Below, piece after piece: positions 25,301 to 40,300 of a stretch of DNA of 64,000 bases. Within the stretch, counting starts at the first letter, position 1. Each line of letters starts with the position of its first letter. The notes below the pieces were generated by a model. That model saw nothing but the letters and a program-made list of their open reading frames with translations, had not been told where the DNA came from and did no database searches. The stretch is taken from NCBI RefSeq assembly GCF_047663525.1, contig NC_092588.1:136206501-136270500 (forward strand), in the 5' to 3' direction. The position numbers were made by a program, and so were the translations under genes. This stretch comes from Anas platyrhynchos (lineage: Eukaryota; Chordata; Aves; Anseriformes; Anatidae).

Positions 25301-28300
25301 TAATAAAAGCCTCCTATACAACACATCTGGTCTGACAGTCTCGTGATAGGCGTCTCCTACTGGACCACAGCTTCACTTAAAAACAAACAAAACCCAACAA
25401 TCAGGCTGAATCCTCCATCTTTTTTTTTTTTTTTAATACAACTGATTTTAAAAGTTTGTTATCTGCTAGTCAGTCTGTCCTTCTTCAATAACCATGGGTC
25501 TGCTAGCCAATTTCAACCAGATTGTTTTCTCGAGTTCAAGAATAAAAATCCATGCTCTTACTTAGGAAGAGACAGAAAGAACAATTTATTATAATTCATA
25601 CATTTAAATGCCCACCCCAAGCAAACAACTCATCCAGCACAGTCTCTTGCCAAGCAGGAGAGGCAGCAGAGGAAGAGACAGAGCATAACAGCAATGAGGT
25701 CAGGTGTTCAGGTGACAGAAAACACACATCAGTAGGAAACTGGGTTTGATTAGTTCTGCTGCTCATAAAGCAGCTTGATTCTTCGATGAATTTTTAAAAT
25801 AATTAGGAAAAGGGGAAAAAGGAATAGATTTAGATACTGAATATCGAAACAAGATTACCACATACCATACTTCTTCCGTATTTCATCATGCTTCTGTTTT
25901 CTTTCATGTTTCCTGCAACAAATAAAAGCATTAGAACATTCAGACTGTTTTAAGCTGTGAGCAAAAATAATTATAGCTGAAAGACATTGTAACATTTTTA
26001 GTATACAATTACAAACTTCAAAAAAAATCACATTTATCCGTTATGTATTTTGTCTTTAATATTCTCTGTAACTTCTTACTAATCAATAGTATCACTAAAT
26101 AAAATATATTTCCAAGCATAATGAAATGCATCATTTTTCCTATATAGAAGTAATGTGCCCATATGTATGCACATTAAAAACACACATGCATAAAAGGCAA
26201 GTAGCAATACTGGAGAATTCTCTGATGCTTTCCAGCTGGGAGTATAATTGTTAATATAGCTGTGAAAACAGTGTGCTTCAGAATCACTATTCAATATAAT
26301 AGTTTTATGAAGATAAAAGCTACTGTATTAACTGCTTTGTTTAAGTAGTACAGCAAGTATAAGTGAAAACTATAAGTTTCTAAAATCCAGAATGGTAACC
26401 ACGTAGGGAATGAATTAAAATATAGTGCTATTTAAAAAAGGATGCCTCCAGTTATTTCTTCTTTCAATACTGCGTTGCCAAATTTCGACCATTCTCATAA
26501 GTTAAGTGTCTGAGAAGTTGATTTCTTCTTCCCCTCTCTTTTGAAAAGGCAAAGGAATGAAGGAATTTTAAATGGGAAAGATTCATTTCTTGGATAAATT
26601 ATCTTCATTTTAAGGGATCATATATTTTATTTAAAAAAAAAAAAACAAGCTCCTACATAACTGTTTCACTAGGATGATCCAGGTTCTTTTTATTTTGCAG
26701 AAAGGACAAGATTTGACAAAAGAATGTTGCTCTAACATAAAAAAAAAAAAAAATCAGCTGTTTGTTGTCCCTATAAAAAAATCCCAATTAGACAAGTTGC
26801 GACTTTCCCCGATTCTAATTTACACATATTCAGCAAAAAGCTGTTAGGCACTGACAGCTTAATTCACCAAAGATCCCATCTGCCCTATGCATATTCCACC
26901 TTCAAACAATTCCTACTGCTAATCAGATTCTGTGCGTCCTCAGAAGCAATTATCCTGTTTCCTGTGGATCTGAAGGGTTGAACTGGCCTTTCCCTGCAAC
27001 TGCACTTCTGGAAGGCTTGCAGATAAAGCGCGATGAGAAAACCAAACAGAGGAGATTGACCCAAAACCTTCTGCTGCTGTTTCCCTGAGATACCTATCCT
27101 ACTCCCTTCTATCCCACTCTGCTGTTTGGGCTCAGGCACCATGGCGCACAGAACAACCTGGCCAAACTGAATGAGGAAGAAAAGCAAGGGTGCTGAGAGG
27201 ACAGAGTTTGAAGAGAACGGGAAGAAGAGAAGTTGGGTTTACCTGCTGATGGTAAGCTTCCTACTTAGGTAGGATTCCTACTTTCTGTGCTGCATTAAGA
27301 CACAACCATGAGGCACAGGATCTCAGGAAGAGAACAGAAGAAATCTGCATAAAGCAGCCTTCTCTTATATAAAGCTGATCTTTATTTCTGTATGGTTTTC
27401 ATGTGACATTACGTGACCTCAAACCAAGTTTTTTTTTCTGTTACTAATGTATTTGACCTTTTTGCATGCTTTAACTCCAATAATGGAGACTCACTGCTGC
27501 AGTTTCAATTGAAATCTCAGTGCTTCAGCAATCCACCTGAACCCCCAAACACAGAAAGCAGTAAGTATTTGCAGAAGAAGTGGGGTTGAAATCAGTCTGT
27601 GTAAGCCTTAAATCTCAAAATACTTTAGGATACCACCCTAAGACTATTAAAAAAATAAAAAAAGATCTAAAAGCCTTAAATTATTACATTGTTTAAGTCT
27701 GAAGGGTAAAACCATTAATATTTGGGGAACATTCAAACTTTGCCAGGCAGCCACTACCGTGTAATAGGATCCATGACTAAATCCACGCACACTAAGCCTT
27801 AGGTACACATCAACTGAGCAGAGCCAGACAATTCTGAAGAGTGACTGAATAAGTCACCCGAAGGAGCCTTACTGTTAACATCTTACACTGCGATCAACCA
27901 GTGTCATCATACAGTGTCCCCAACTTGGTTCTGTTTCTTAATACTACTGCTATTATTCCTTCTTCGGCATGCAAAATTCTTGGCTTTTACAATTTGCTCT
28001 CAGTGTCATAAGCAAAGAATGTATTTTTCCTGATAATAACAATTCATAGTTTTCCATAACTGGTTATTTGTAAATTAATTGCAATCCTTTATTTCCCCCC
28101 AAACACTGTTCTCCCTTACCACAACCCTACCAAATAATACTCAGCAGTTTCTCATTCAAGATATCGCTGCTGTTCTTTGGTTATCAGCTAGCAAATCATG
28201 ATTTACAAGTTATACAAATCTAACAAGCATACCACATATTTGCAGCTGTAAAAGAAGAAAAAGATATACTACTTGATGCCATTTTAAATGATTTTTCTTG

Positions 28301-31300
28301 TAGATAAAAAGTCAAATAAAAGATTAAAGTTATGCAATAAGATAGCAATTTCTCTTCTATACTCATAGCTAAAAACTGAATCCAGATTTCCTTTGCCTCT
28401 TGCTCCTCATTAAGTACAAATTCTACATTACAGCAGTGATTTTCAATCTTCTTAAAGTATTTTTGTATAATTCCCATAAACAATGTCAAGGGGCTGAGAA
28501 CATCAAGTGGGTTTTAAAGATTATCAGAACAACTACATTTTTAATTATTTCAAATAGCCTCTTAGAAAATTATCTAGATGTCTACGCAGCTGGCAGGAGG
28601 TAGGTTGGCCAAGAGCCACAAAGATGAAGGATAAAGTGGCAGAAAACAGTCTATTAGACACTGGTTGTCAAGCGTCCTTACTGACCACCAATGTGTAGTA
28701 GCAGCTATTTTAAGATATTTGCTTGTGTTTCTCTTCAACAATGTAATAATATATTTACAGATTCTACAGACTAACACATTCCTGGACAGTACATGACCAC
28801 ATTCCTTCAAGTTTTAAGTTCACAGAATCACTTTGGTTAAGTTTCAAAGGGACCTCTGGAGGTCATCTGTTCCATCCCGCTGCTCAAGCACCGCCACCTA
28901 GAGCAGGCCACCCAGGACTGTGTTCAGACAGCTTCTGAAACCTCTAAGGATGAAGACTGCCACAGCCTCTCTGTGCAACCTGTGCCAGTGCTCCGTCAAG
29001 TCTTCCAACAATACCAGACATCAGAAATACACTGAGAGAAAGAGGAGTTCCAGAGGGCAAACTGCTGGCAAAGAGCAGGTCCTTAGCAGCTAGAGAGGAT
29101 AGACCACATAACACAATACAGCATTTCCTCTGTAGTTTAATGGTGAAAAAAGGCTTGCGAGACTATGCCCTGCAACCTGCTACAAGCGATTCCTCTCAGA
29201 AGGACATACAGGAAGAGAGCAGTGGGTAGGCTGAGGTGTTTGAGCCTGCGCCTTGTTTCCCCATGACCCTCCTAATCCATCCCTGGGCACATCGTAAGCA
29301 TAAGTTCAGACCATGGGAAATACCCAGGGCTGCAGTTATGTTTCCTCCTGCAATTGGAGCAGTTTGTCTGCTTCAGACAGTCCTGACGCAAGCTAGGGAA
29401 GACAGCTACTGCTGCAAAGCTGCGGCAGTCGCTCTGGCAGGGCAGCCTGCTCCCAGAGATGCTTGTTCCTTAATTCAAGAATGGATTCAGCCTCAGCTCT
29501 GTGTTGCACATAGCCCAGCATGTGCACAGCAAACCCTACCCTCCAGAAGCATGGCATTTCCTACGGATTAACCGTATTAAGAATTTGAAGTTGATGTACA
29601 CATCACAGTGGAAAGGTTATGGTACACAATTATCCCCTGTGCCCCTGGTCATGAGCCACTGCTTTAAAATGAATGCAGGTTAAGTGCTGATTTCGCTGAA
29701 CATTACATGTTATTTAGGATGGACATTTCAGCACAAGGCACGTGGTTTTGACGTACAATGAAACGTTGATATTGCTCACAGAATTCCTTTTCTTTAGATT
29801 AAAGCTATTTTTTTTTCATTTGTTGTTCTTTATTTCACCCTCACCAATCCAGTTTTCAAAAAATCTAAGCTAGTCAGAATGACTCCTATCTAGGAAGGGT
29901 AAATAAATGCGGCTACACATCAGCTACATACTGCTGACATTGAAAATTATGCCTAGTTGAGGTATTTTGTAAAGGTCATCTCCTGACATTAGACAGAGTG
30001 ACAAACATTGAACGAGGGACACAGCTTGTCAAGGTTCTTGAGGAAAAGCTAGTATCCATATTGGTACACCTGAAGAAACGTAGCCAATTAGTCTTGGCAA
30101 TCTGTGTTGGGATAACAATGTTTAAAGAACATCTCATACCAACTCTGGAAGTATTCATAGTGTCAGAAAAGTTATCTTAGAGGATATTTTGCTATGACTT
30201 TTTAAAACCTTGCACGTAATAGTTAACGAAGCACAATAACCACCACACAACTACATGAGATTATCCCTGAAGATATTAAAACTAACAAAATCATAATGCA
30301 AGCACAGGTGTACAAAGCAAAGCGTAGGACTTGTATTGAAAAAAAAAATCTAAAGAACACCTACAAAGAATCAGTGCAAAAAAATGCAATTTTTTATTTT
30401 CAGTGAGCTTGAGAGACAGAGCAATCATACAACACACTACATTCTAAAATATCAATTGCTTGACTGTTCAAACAAATGCATAACTTGCCTTTTTATGTTA
30501 GTGTATTCAGGACATTTTGCTATCATGACTTGTTCCATCAAGCCAGGACATTCTTGCAGAGAAATTACATTAGATGCTGCATTCTAAGCATACAATATCA
30601 CTTGCCTTTCTCTCTTCTCTCCCTTCATCTTTGAAATCAGTTAGTGAACTGCGAGCAGGCATTAAGCAATCCTATAGGATGGCTTGTTTTACTATAATCA
30701 TTTACGTCTTCCCTACAAGACCCATTTGATTCTCTCTTTAAAAAAATTGAATAGAATTTAAGGTTTTAGATAAAAGTGCTGCAACAGCAGCATATCATGC
30801 CCAGCTGTTAGCTGCATAAGACACAACACTGAATTTTTCAGATGACTTGTCCAGAACACAGAATGATTCATTTCATAATACTCTGTACCCCTGCTAGGCT
30901 CTGGGAATTCCATATTTTTCCTCCTGGTGCCTTTGTGCACATCTTACCCAAAACCAATAGAATTCAAGACCGAGATCCAAGCAAAATCCTCTTTCTTTTC
31001 CTACCATCTTGTATTTTGTTGTATGACAGCACTATTATCAGATGTACAGGTGGAAGCTGCTCAACCACAGGATGTAGCACATTGCTAATAGACAAAGGCC
31101 GTCATAAATGTCTGCAGCAAGGCGGCCCTGGACACCTGTACTCTCACTGTCTCACATATATAAAGAGTGATATGAGCTAACAAGAAAACAAGAATAGAAG
31201 GCTACCTGTGAATTAACGCTTCCTGGAACGTTTCACTTGGTGAATGCCTTTTTTTGAGGGCAGGAAACTATCAATGACTAATAGGAAGGACTAGTGCTAA

Positions 31301-34300
31301 GAGAACTGTATGTGGCAGCATTTCAGGAGAACTACAACCACAGATTGACACATCTGTTTCAAAATGAGGCAAAAGAGGACACAACAGAAGGAAAGAAGGA
31401 TATGAATATATGGAAAAAGGGCTTTTTCCATATATTTATGGAAAAGCATGTGACTAGCATCAAATGGGAGCCAGTCCCATGTTACAATAAATTGTTAAGC
31501 TAGTCATCGCTGCTAGATCAGCTGTGAGGGCTGGTCCCATGGACATACTCCCTGTTACAGCAGTGTCTCAGATGAGCTCGAGAATTCAGAATTTACTAGA
31601 GTAATCACACTGCTGTTGCAACATGCTCCACACTAAGGTGTCAAAGAAAGGAGTATTTCTGCATGAGAAACTTAATGCCTCCATGCAAAAATTCCCTGAG
31701 TGGAGTCACCTGGAAGCACACCTTTGCCCCTTGCAGTCCCTACTCATATTAAAAATGAATCTGAGTTCAGAAGAAAACAGCAACAGCAGCAAAGGAGACC
31801 ACCTGCTATACCGCCACCAAGTATTTAGCAAACATAACCAGGAAGCAGCAACTTAGGATCAATTTCCTTTCCAAGTCTGTAAGGACTTAGACCCACACCT
31901 GACAGCTCCAAGCCTAGCATTAGTCCAGTTAGGACTCTCCTCTTAACTTGCTGAAGCTAATCCACTGTCAATCTCCAAAATAAAGACTTCAAAAGGAATT
32001 ATGATTCAAAATGTACATACATGTAGGCTTGGTAGGTACCATGTATCACGATCTTACCTATAAGAACTGTTTCTCTAAAAAACAATGTAAAAACCATGAA
32101 CAGTCACTTGAGAACTAAAGTAATAAAATCCTCCACCTGGAGAGATGCCGTTCTCACTGAGCAGCGCTGTACCAGGGCTGACTCTCTATAGTACCACTAG
32201 TCTTGTGGTTATTTCTACACTATGCTACAGCTTTAACAGAAATGGCAACATAGGACTAAGTCTAAAATGAGACCTGAGGCAAAGCTTTCCATTTCCTGAG
32301 CAAAATTCACGATATCTAACTCAGAGGCACCTGTTAAGCCATGGAAATGCAGTCTCCTAACCAGGTTTGCAAATCTCACACTGAGCCCAGTTCTGTAAAA
32401 ACCCACTGTCGTGCCAAACTTCACAATAGCTATTGGACTTTTTGCTTAGTGCTCTGTGTATTCCTTAGAAGGGCAGAATACTCCTATATTACTAAGAAGG
32501 GGCTATATATCAAGCTGCCAAAACTTACCTCTGAAGAGACTGTAGTCTTCGCTCCTCTCTCTTTCTAGCTAACTGCTCCTCTTCATCATCTCGTCTACTA
32601 GAAGAATAACAAGAGAAGGAAAACGTAAGAGGAGATAAAAACAATTTTAGTGCTAGACAGTGTTGACACTTATTTTTGAAAAGTGTTTAGTCTGATCTGA
32701 GACTTCTTCACAGCGATGTATAATTTCATTACTGTATAATTGAAAAAAAAGTACAATTACCCTTTCACAATTTTATTACACCCAAACATTTTACCCACTG
32801 TACCATTTCCAATGTGCCATTCCGACTCCACAGGACAATTTAAAGCCTCTGAAGGACACGTCGCAGACTTCTCCTGCTTGCCATTTTCCCCACGTGTCAC
32901 ACCCCATTTAGAGTAAGCCTACTACACACACAGTTAAGTTCATTGTTGCACCTTCAAAGAAGATTGATGGTTCATAAGACTTCAGTGCCAGAACTATTTA
33001 TCTTTCCCAACAACCATCACTATCCAATCTCAAGTTGGCCCCAGGAAAGCGGTCTGCATGAACTGTCTTGGCAGCTGCCTGCCTTGTTATGGAGTAAGCA
33101 AGAATTTACCTGAGTGCAACTGCTGCACGACTCTGGGAAATGCTGAATCTACATGGTAGAGCTGAGCTGTGCAGGTGCAGATATGCTCTACTGAATGCAT
33201 GCTCTTAAGCAACATAGCACAGTAAGAGCTGCAACATACAGCCTTTGCCTGCCTTAAGGAAAGGTTTGTGACTTGCTTTTGAGAAAGCTCAGCTTCACTT
33301 ATTCATCAGAGGTGCCACATGAGAGTTGCAGAACTCTAAAACACATGCCAAACAATACTTGTCTGCTATTTGTTTCTGACAGAATTAAATGTCAATTCCT
33401 CAGGATTTGTGAATGGACACCTGCCATGATTCTCCAGAAATTGTTAATTTTTCAGAACTAAATACACTCTCTGAAGATGTCTGATTTAAATATTTACACT
33501 ATTAACACACCTGCTAATACACAGCTCTAGTACCACACATCTGCAACAACCAGCACACAAGTTAAGCAAGAGTGACATCCAGTGGTTAATTACAGCACAT
33601 GTAATGTTTTAACAGATACAAAATTCACAGATTAGAACTGTAAACCGAACTCAATTTTTCCATCTGCTCAATCATGTATTTGAACATGTTAGCTGTTTAA
33701 ATGCAAGCCAGAATGCACATAATGTTTCATGTACAAATGTTCTAGTCCCTTCATTTTTGTTTCCACTTGAAGAGTTAAAAACTCTGGGGGACAAGCAGGT
33801 ATTAGCAGCGAGAAACAGATGCACCTTTACTAGAAAGGCATCCTTTTGTTTGACTAATTAATTCCCCATTTTTGCATGTCCTGGAAGACCAGCAGCTTTC
33901 ATTCTTGGGCATCCTTCTGCAAAACTACTTCATTGGAGATGCTGGTTCTTTTAACTATGCAATTGTCTCACTTCATCTTAGTGTTGCAAAATACAAAACC
34001 AACAAATCAGCGAAACAGTGGTATAGGATTCAAAAGATGTATTCCTTTTCCATAACAAAAAAACGCATAAAATTACACTTGATTCTAGATACTGCAATGG
34101 AATTGAGTTTTTCCTCAAAGTCAGAAAGTCTGGAATTAACAACCACGTTTTTTTAATATCCTGAAGTCATCAAGAAGAGAGTCTGTTTATTATAGTTCTG
34201 CAATTAATTATATCTCAAGTACACGGAACCAGACTCAAAGTCCAAATGAAGGATAAAAAACAATGAACTGAAACAATGCATCAATAGTCCTAGGATATCT

Positions 34301-37300
34301 GTGGTAGGTGAACCAGGTGAGCCAACTACATCATTAATGTGGGCATTAATGCTTCTAAATATTCCTTGTTCAAGAAAAATGAATGAGTTTGTCATCTGAA
34401 CGCTAATAAATTCTCACAGCTTGTAAATTCTCCGAAGGAACACTAATGCTTCTGCCAAACAAGGTTATACCTGAGAGATGAGAATATAGATCAAAAACAG
34501 CAAAGCAGATCTAATACTACCCTTTTACAAATTTTCCTTTTTCTAATTTTTAAAAATATAAAGTTGTTGGTGTTTTGTTTTGATTTTGTTCTGTTCTCCC
34601 AGACCTAAGGAATCAGAAAGCAAAAGAATTCCTGCTGGGAATGAGTGGGTTGAGAGCCAGTAATATCTCAGGTTTCAGCGTAATAATACATTCTGGGTCT
34701 TCCTGAAATAATCTGGACCCCACTTTGACAAGACCTTTAAAGCTTTTAAGTGTCAGAAGATTAAGCTTGACACCTCCGGAGCCCTGACATAAACCAACTC
34801 TCAACTACCCCTCTATATTTAGAATTAGATGTTACAGCAGTGATTGACGACTTAGCTAGTAACACTGAGGTCTGACACAAATCTCTTTTTGTGCAGGAAT
34901 TAAGCTCTGTTTGTTGGCATGTCAGCCACTGGAACCAATACAGCTCTTCTGAGAGGAAGTTGGCAGATCTTACGAAAAATCTAAAACAGTCTTCGGGGCT
35001 TATCAGCACAGGGCTAAAGAGACACCAATTTTTGCACTAGGATGGATTTGCACTAAGATGAACCAATCTACCAGGAAAACAGGTACATGCATCTTCCTCA
35101 CGGAAAAGAGAAGGGAATGACATTTTTTTTTTTCATTTTTTTGACATTTTTTTTCTCTTTTTCCTTGAAAGCCACAGTGTACCATTTTTCAGTGGCTTGA
35201 AAAAAGCCTCTGCATGACTGCATAAATTCTAAAAAAAAAAAAAAAAAGAATCCAACAAGAAAAATGAATTATAAGTACTTGAAATAGTGCCAAAATCATT
35301 TCAGACCAAGAAATAAGGTCCGCATTTTGTTCACATGAGAAGTGCTGAAGCATGAAGGGTACAGAGCTAGCTGAAACTACCCTGCCCAAAAACCTAGAAC
35401 TTCACCAATGCAGAGGAGAACATTGTGCTGCAGCAATAAACACGGCTTTTCAGGTGTTGTTATGAAATAAGCACTGATAACTTCAGATGGCAGCACTGAG
35501 CCTGTGTTTAAGCTGCTCATCAACTGTTTCACGCCCACTTTGAGGGACATCAGCCAATCAAAGAAGTACACCAGTAGAAAAGTTTTACAAGTCCTCCCAG
35601 ATCTAAAAGACATTTAATTTTTGCAGTATTACTTTACTTGAAAATAAGTCAGTCCTCCTTAGTATCTTAGAGCAAATAATTATCATTTTACATTTAGAAT
35701 ATTTCATTGACCAGGCAAACACACTTAGATACTGACAGCATGCTGACAGACCCTGGAGCGAACTTTGAAGCATGACCACCAAACACTAGGATGTTGCTCT
35801 GTTACATGTTCCGCACCTTTTTGCTGTACCATGAGCTTGCCTTAAAAGAAGTCATCCATTCTGTTATCACAAGAAGCAAGTATTTATTTGGCCATACAAA
35901 TATTTCATGTCTGGTCTTAATAAGGAAACATAAAATATAGAATTGTAAAGTAATAGCTTATTTAAAAAACATGTCTGTAATTCTGCCCCTAACATACATC
36001 ACTTCACCATCCTTCCAGCATCATTTTCAGAATCACTCATGTCACTAAACACCTCCTTTTTGTTGTCTTTTTCAAACACGAAGTTATCAAAACTAATTGC
36101 CAAATTAAAAGACTTTTAGTATGTTGGAAAGTAAAATTGTAGGTTGGTAGGTAGGGGAAACCAGCACCCAAAGTTAGTAAAGGAAACAAATAAATACACA
36201 TTTACCTCTTGGAACGCTTTCTGCAGTAACAGCAGTAACAGCAACAGATGGCTATGGACACCAGAATGAGTCCAGCTATCACAGCTATGGCAATGATCAA
36301 AGCTTCAAAGTTTACTGAAAGATATGAATATATTCAACTTGTTAGACTCCAGCATTAACATTACCTTTCCAAAAGGAGTGAAGGAATTACACTCCTTCCC
36401 AAACCCCTCCCCTTTTTTTCTTAGCTTTATGTACAAAAAACCCAAGCCACAACTCTGTGTAATCACCCCAATTAAAACTCAGCATATCATATTAGAATTT
36501 AGGTACTATGCATGACCTGCAATGAGAAAACATTAAAACAAGTTGTTCTCTACATACAAAGAATTATTAAACATTCATTCTGTAACACTTTATATTACAT
36601 AAATCTTCTGGTGCAGTTCCACAGTTTTGTCCCCCAGTTGCTACCTCAGCCTCTGTACAGGGTGAACAAAAAGTCATGTAGGTGCAGCATTAGTGTGTAT
36701 ACACTATGGGCAGCAAGGAGAGAAAGAGCAAAATCAAATGATATGACAGTATCAGTCAGGGGATTTCAAGGAGTCCAACAAAAAAACAAAAAACAAAAAG
36801 CAACACTCCACACTACCTAAGTCATCTCCTACATCCAAAGAGCAATTAACACATGGACAGGAGTTATTATTTTAACAGCATACATGTACGCTCTAACAAC
36901 TATATCTGGTCTAAATTGAGACAGGACTGCATTCATAAAAGTCAGAAATCTGTAGTTCTGGAGAACACATCCAGAGAAGCAAACAAACACAGAAAACATA
37001 AGCAAAGCAATGGACACAGCTCTGGGGAGCTATTTAAAGGGCGTAAAATGAAGGAGAGCTAAGGGAGCTTCTAGCAACAGAGATTAAAAACAGAAATACC
37101 TCCACCCCACACTCTCTTGCTATTTCAAAGCATGATGGGGTGGCAGCAAAGCTTCACTTTTCCCCTCTGAATTCTGCCAAAATTCAGCAGCCTTGCGCTG
37201 CTATAAAAAGCAGCTGCACATGCTACTTCTAGCTTTTACTGCTTTGGGGTACTAGTGATGAGCAACTCAAACTCAGCAAATGACTTTCAGAAGGTCTGCC

Positions 37301-40300
37301 CTCTCTGACCACATGCATCAGCCAGAGCTGCTTCTGCTAAGTCTGTTACTTCTCCACTGACCTCACCAACTTGTGTCTAACTGACACGTATCTTTCACAG
37401 ATCTTGTGAAAGATTAGATCCCAGCCTTGAAGATAGTACGATGGACAACCTACCAGTTTTCTAGTAGTTTCTTTTAACAGTCAAATCACGCTGAAGCACA
37501 GCATATGACTTGGAGAGTACTCCCCAGTTTGATCCTGCAGTCATTGAATTTGGTTCTGTATCTTCCTCCTGCATTCTAAAAACACCTTTAAGACCTACCT
37601 TTTCTCAGTAGTAATACATTAACCAAGTCTCCTCTCAAAATTCTTTTTTTTTTTTTTTTGTAGGGAGACTGATTACACCCTATAAGAAACTGTGAATCAT
37701 TGTTCCAGCTTTTAAATCATCATTTGTCATCTTCACATGAACCCTCTCTTTCTCAACATCCTTTAAAAATACTGACAGAAGAACCACGCAAAGTTTTCAA
37801 GTATGATCATAACAGTGCCACACACAAATAAAAGATGAACTCCTATTCCTATTCATGAGCAGCAATCCGTAGTGTTAGCAACCTTTTTACTGCACTACAT
37901 CAACAACTTCACTGTTTATTCCCCTAAACCACGATGGCTCATTCCACAAGCAAGAGACATTCAGATTTAGATACCCTGAATCCCGCTATAGCTTTATGAG
38001 CCCACAACTACTTTACGAGCCCTGCCAATAAGACCATCCTCGATAATAAAACTCAAGTCATTTTTATGTGATATATGACAACACGTAGCCAAATCAAGCA
38101 GCATGCAATTCTATTAACAATAAAGAATTATTGTATGTATACTCTAAACACTAAAACAGCTTTAAAATTTTATCTCATTTTCTTGTGTACTGCTTACATA
38201 TAACGTACACAGTTTAAGATAGAAGCCTCAACACATTGAGGGCCCCAAACAATATGAATTTTGATTAAAGAAAAAAATGTCCTGCTAGTGTTTTACAAAG
38301 ATCTTTCAAAATATTTCAATATAAAGAAATTAATCATGGGATGTAAGCATACAGAAAAGGTTGGATGCTCTAACTGTAAATTCCTTTACTTTACATATAC
38401 AAAATTAAATGCAATCTTTATTTGTTTCATAATCCTTGCCTAGAATCAGTTACAATACTTTCCCAGTAGTTTGTTCTCTTCATTTACATTATGGATTCCT
38501 CAGAACAGGACACAATGTAATCATTATTTGTCTGGGGTGACAAACATGAACATGATAGAGTATATTTATAGTGTCCCAAACCTAATGAACAGCTTAAAGC
38601 AGATTAAAGCATCAAAGCAACTATAAAGATGCATAACCTCCAACTTACAACTTCAATTTTGTTCCACAGAAAAATGTTGTAAACATTTCATAGAATCACA
38701 GAATGCTTTGGGTTGGAAGGGACCTTAAGGATCATTGAGTTCCATCCTTCCCCCCACCATGGGCAGGGACACCCCTCACCAGAGCAGGTTGCTCAAAGCC
38801 TCATCCAACCTGGCCTGGAACCCAGGGGTGGGGTATCCACAGCTTCTCTGGGCAAATTTTTGCTTGTGCACTGTAATTTACTGGCTATGGTTTATAATAC
38901 AGTTTAATATATAGTTCCTGAACCTACACATTTTCATATGAAAACATTCCACCACATGACTTCTCTCATTTTGTTACTCCTCTAAGTTATAAGCAACTAA
39001 ATTTGTTCAGTGTTCTAAATATGGTTTCATCTCCATTAAGAAAATTAAGTATACTATTTATATTTTTAATTGCCTTTTAATTGAAGCTCTCTACTTTAGT
39101 TCTACATGGAAACAAAATATTTTCAAAAGATGAATGGAGTTGGAATGATTCTCTAAGAATGGCTGAACTTTAAGCCATGTCTGGACAAACAATACAAATT
39201 GGTTGCCAAATAACTAAAATAACTGAACCAAATTTTGATTGCTGGTACAATTTTACTTTCACCAAACCTATAATTGTGTACTGTCTTTGGGGCTACAGAG
39301 GCACAGAATTACTATTTGAATTCATGGTCAAAGGATAAGAAGCCTCTGCCCCTGCAGATACTTGAAAACAAACCGACTCAGTCTCCCATTGGTCTAACTC
39401 CTTCCATCTTCAACACAGGTCCTTACATAATTAAAAATATGGGACAACAACAAATTCTCTTTGACCCTAGTTGGTCCCTAAAAAAGGGCCACAGGATGCA
39501 ACTGGGTTATTAGGGACAGGATTAGGTATATTAAATAGCATTGATGCTGAGGTCTTAATGAGTAGAGTAACTGCTACTACAGATGACCTAAGGAAATTGG
39601 AACAACCAATAAAATCATCCTTATTGGCTTTAGGAGCAAATCAATGGCTTCTATCAGATATTTTACCCCATTGGGAACAAATTGAGGAAAATGATCATCA
39701 ATTAATTGTAAATGCCCTTGGAAAAGCCCAAGGCAATACCTCCCTTGCCTTGAGCTGTATCCAAGCGCAGTTATGGATACAATCTGTAGCAGCAGCTATT
39801 ATTAGAGAGGGAGAAGGAGGAACTTTGCCCACTGAAATTCGAAAATTGATTTGGGATAATGCTTCAGAATTTGAAAAAGAATTTCAAGCTTGGTGGCAAT
39901 TAGTCAACTTTACCCATTAAAATGATAAAATTGTTGCCTTTATACTTACTATAAGTAATGCCACCGTATACAATGTATATCCAATCATTGCATTAGGACT
40001 CAATCATAACGGAACTATACTTTATCCTAAAGAGCATAAAGTATGGGCCCATCAGAAGGGAGGAAAGTGGCAAACAATTGATGTAAATGCATGCATTGTG
40101 CGTGAACAAAAAGGTTTCATCTGTGAAAGTAACACGCTGGAATCTCAAGACATTTGTCTTGACACTGAGCAAAATATTTGCCACTTTGAGATACATCCTA
40201 ATGAAACCCTTAAAACTGTACTTGTATATATTGGGAAAGGTTGTGTTTGTATGAGAACTCATTGTGATTCTGTAGTCGTAGATAATACAGAGGTAGATAC

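Larger units (their letters stand above)
25913..32528 (-). other. PTTG1IP2: PTTG1IP2 intron 5
   Basis: The intron is 6.6 kb, bounded GTAAGT...TGTTGCAG. It holds one CR1 fragment (28,821-29,002), short A/T tracts and a near-perfect inverted repeat at 31,405-31,436. I see no other gene. Confidence 0.8.

Noticed and set aside
38713..38907. 64-codon frame starting in repeat sequence
   Set aside because: It is the reverse of the CR1 3' end read in frame and not a gene.
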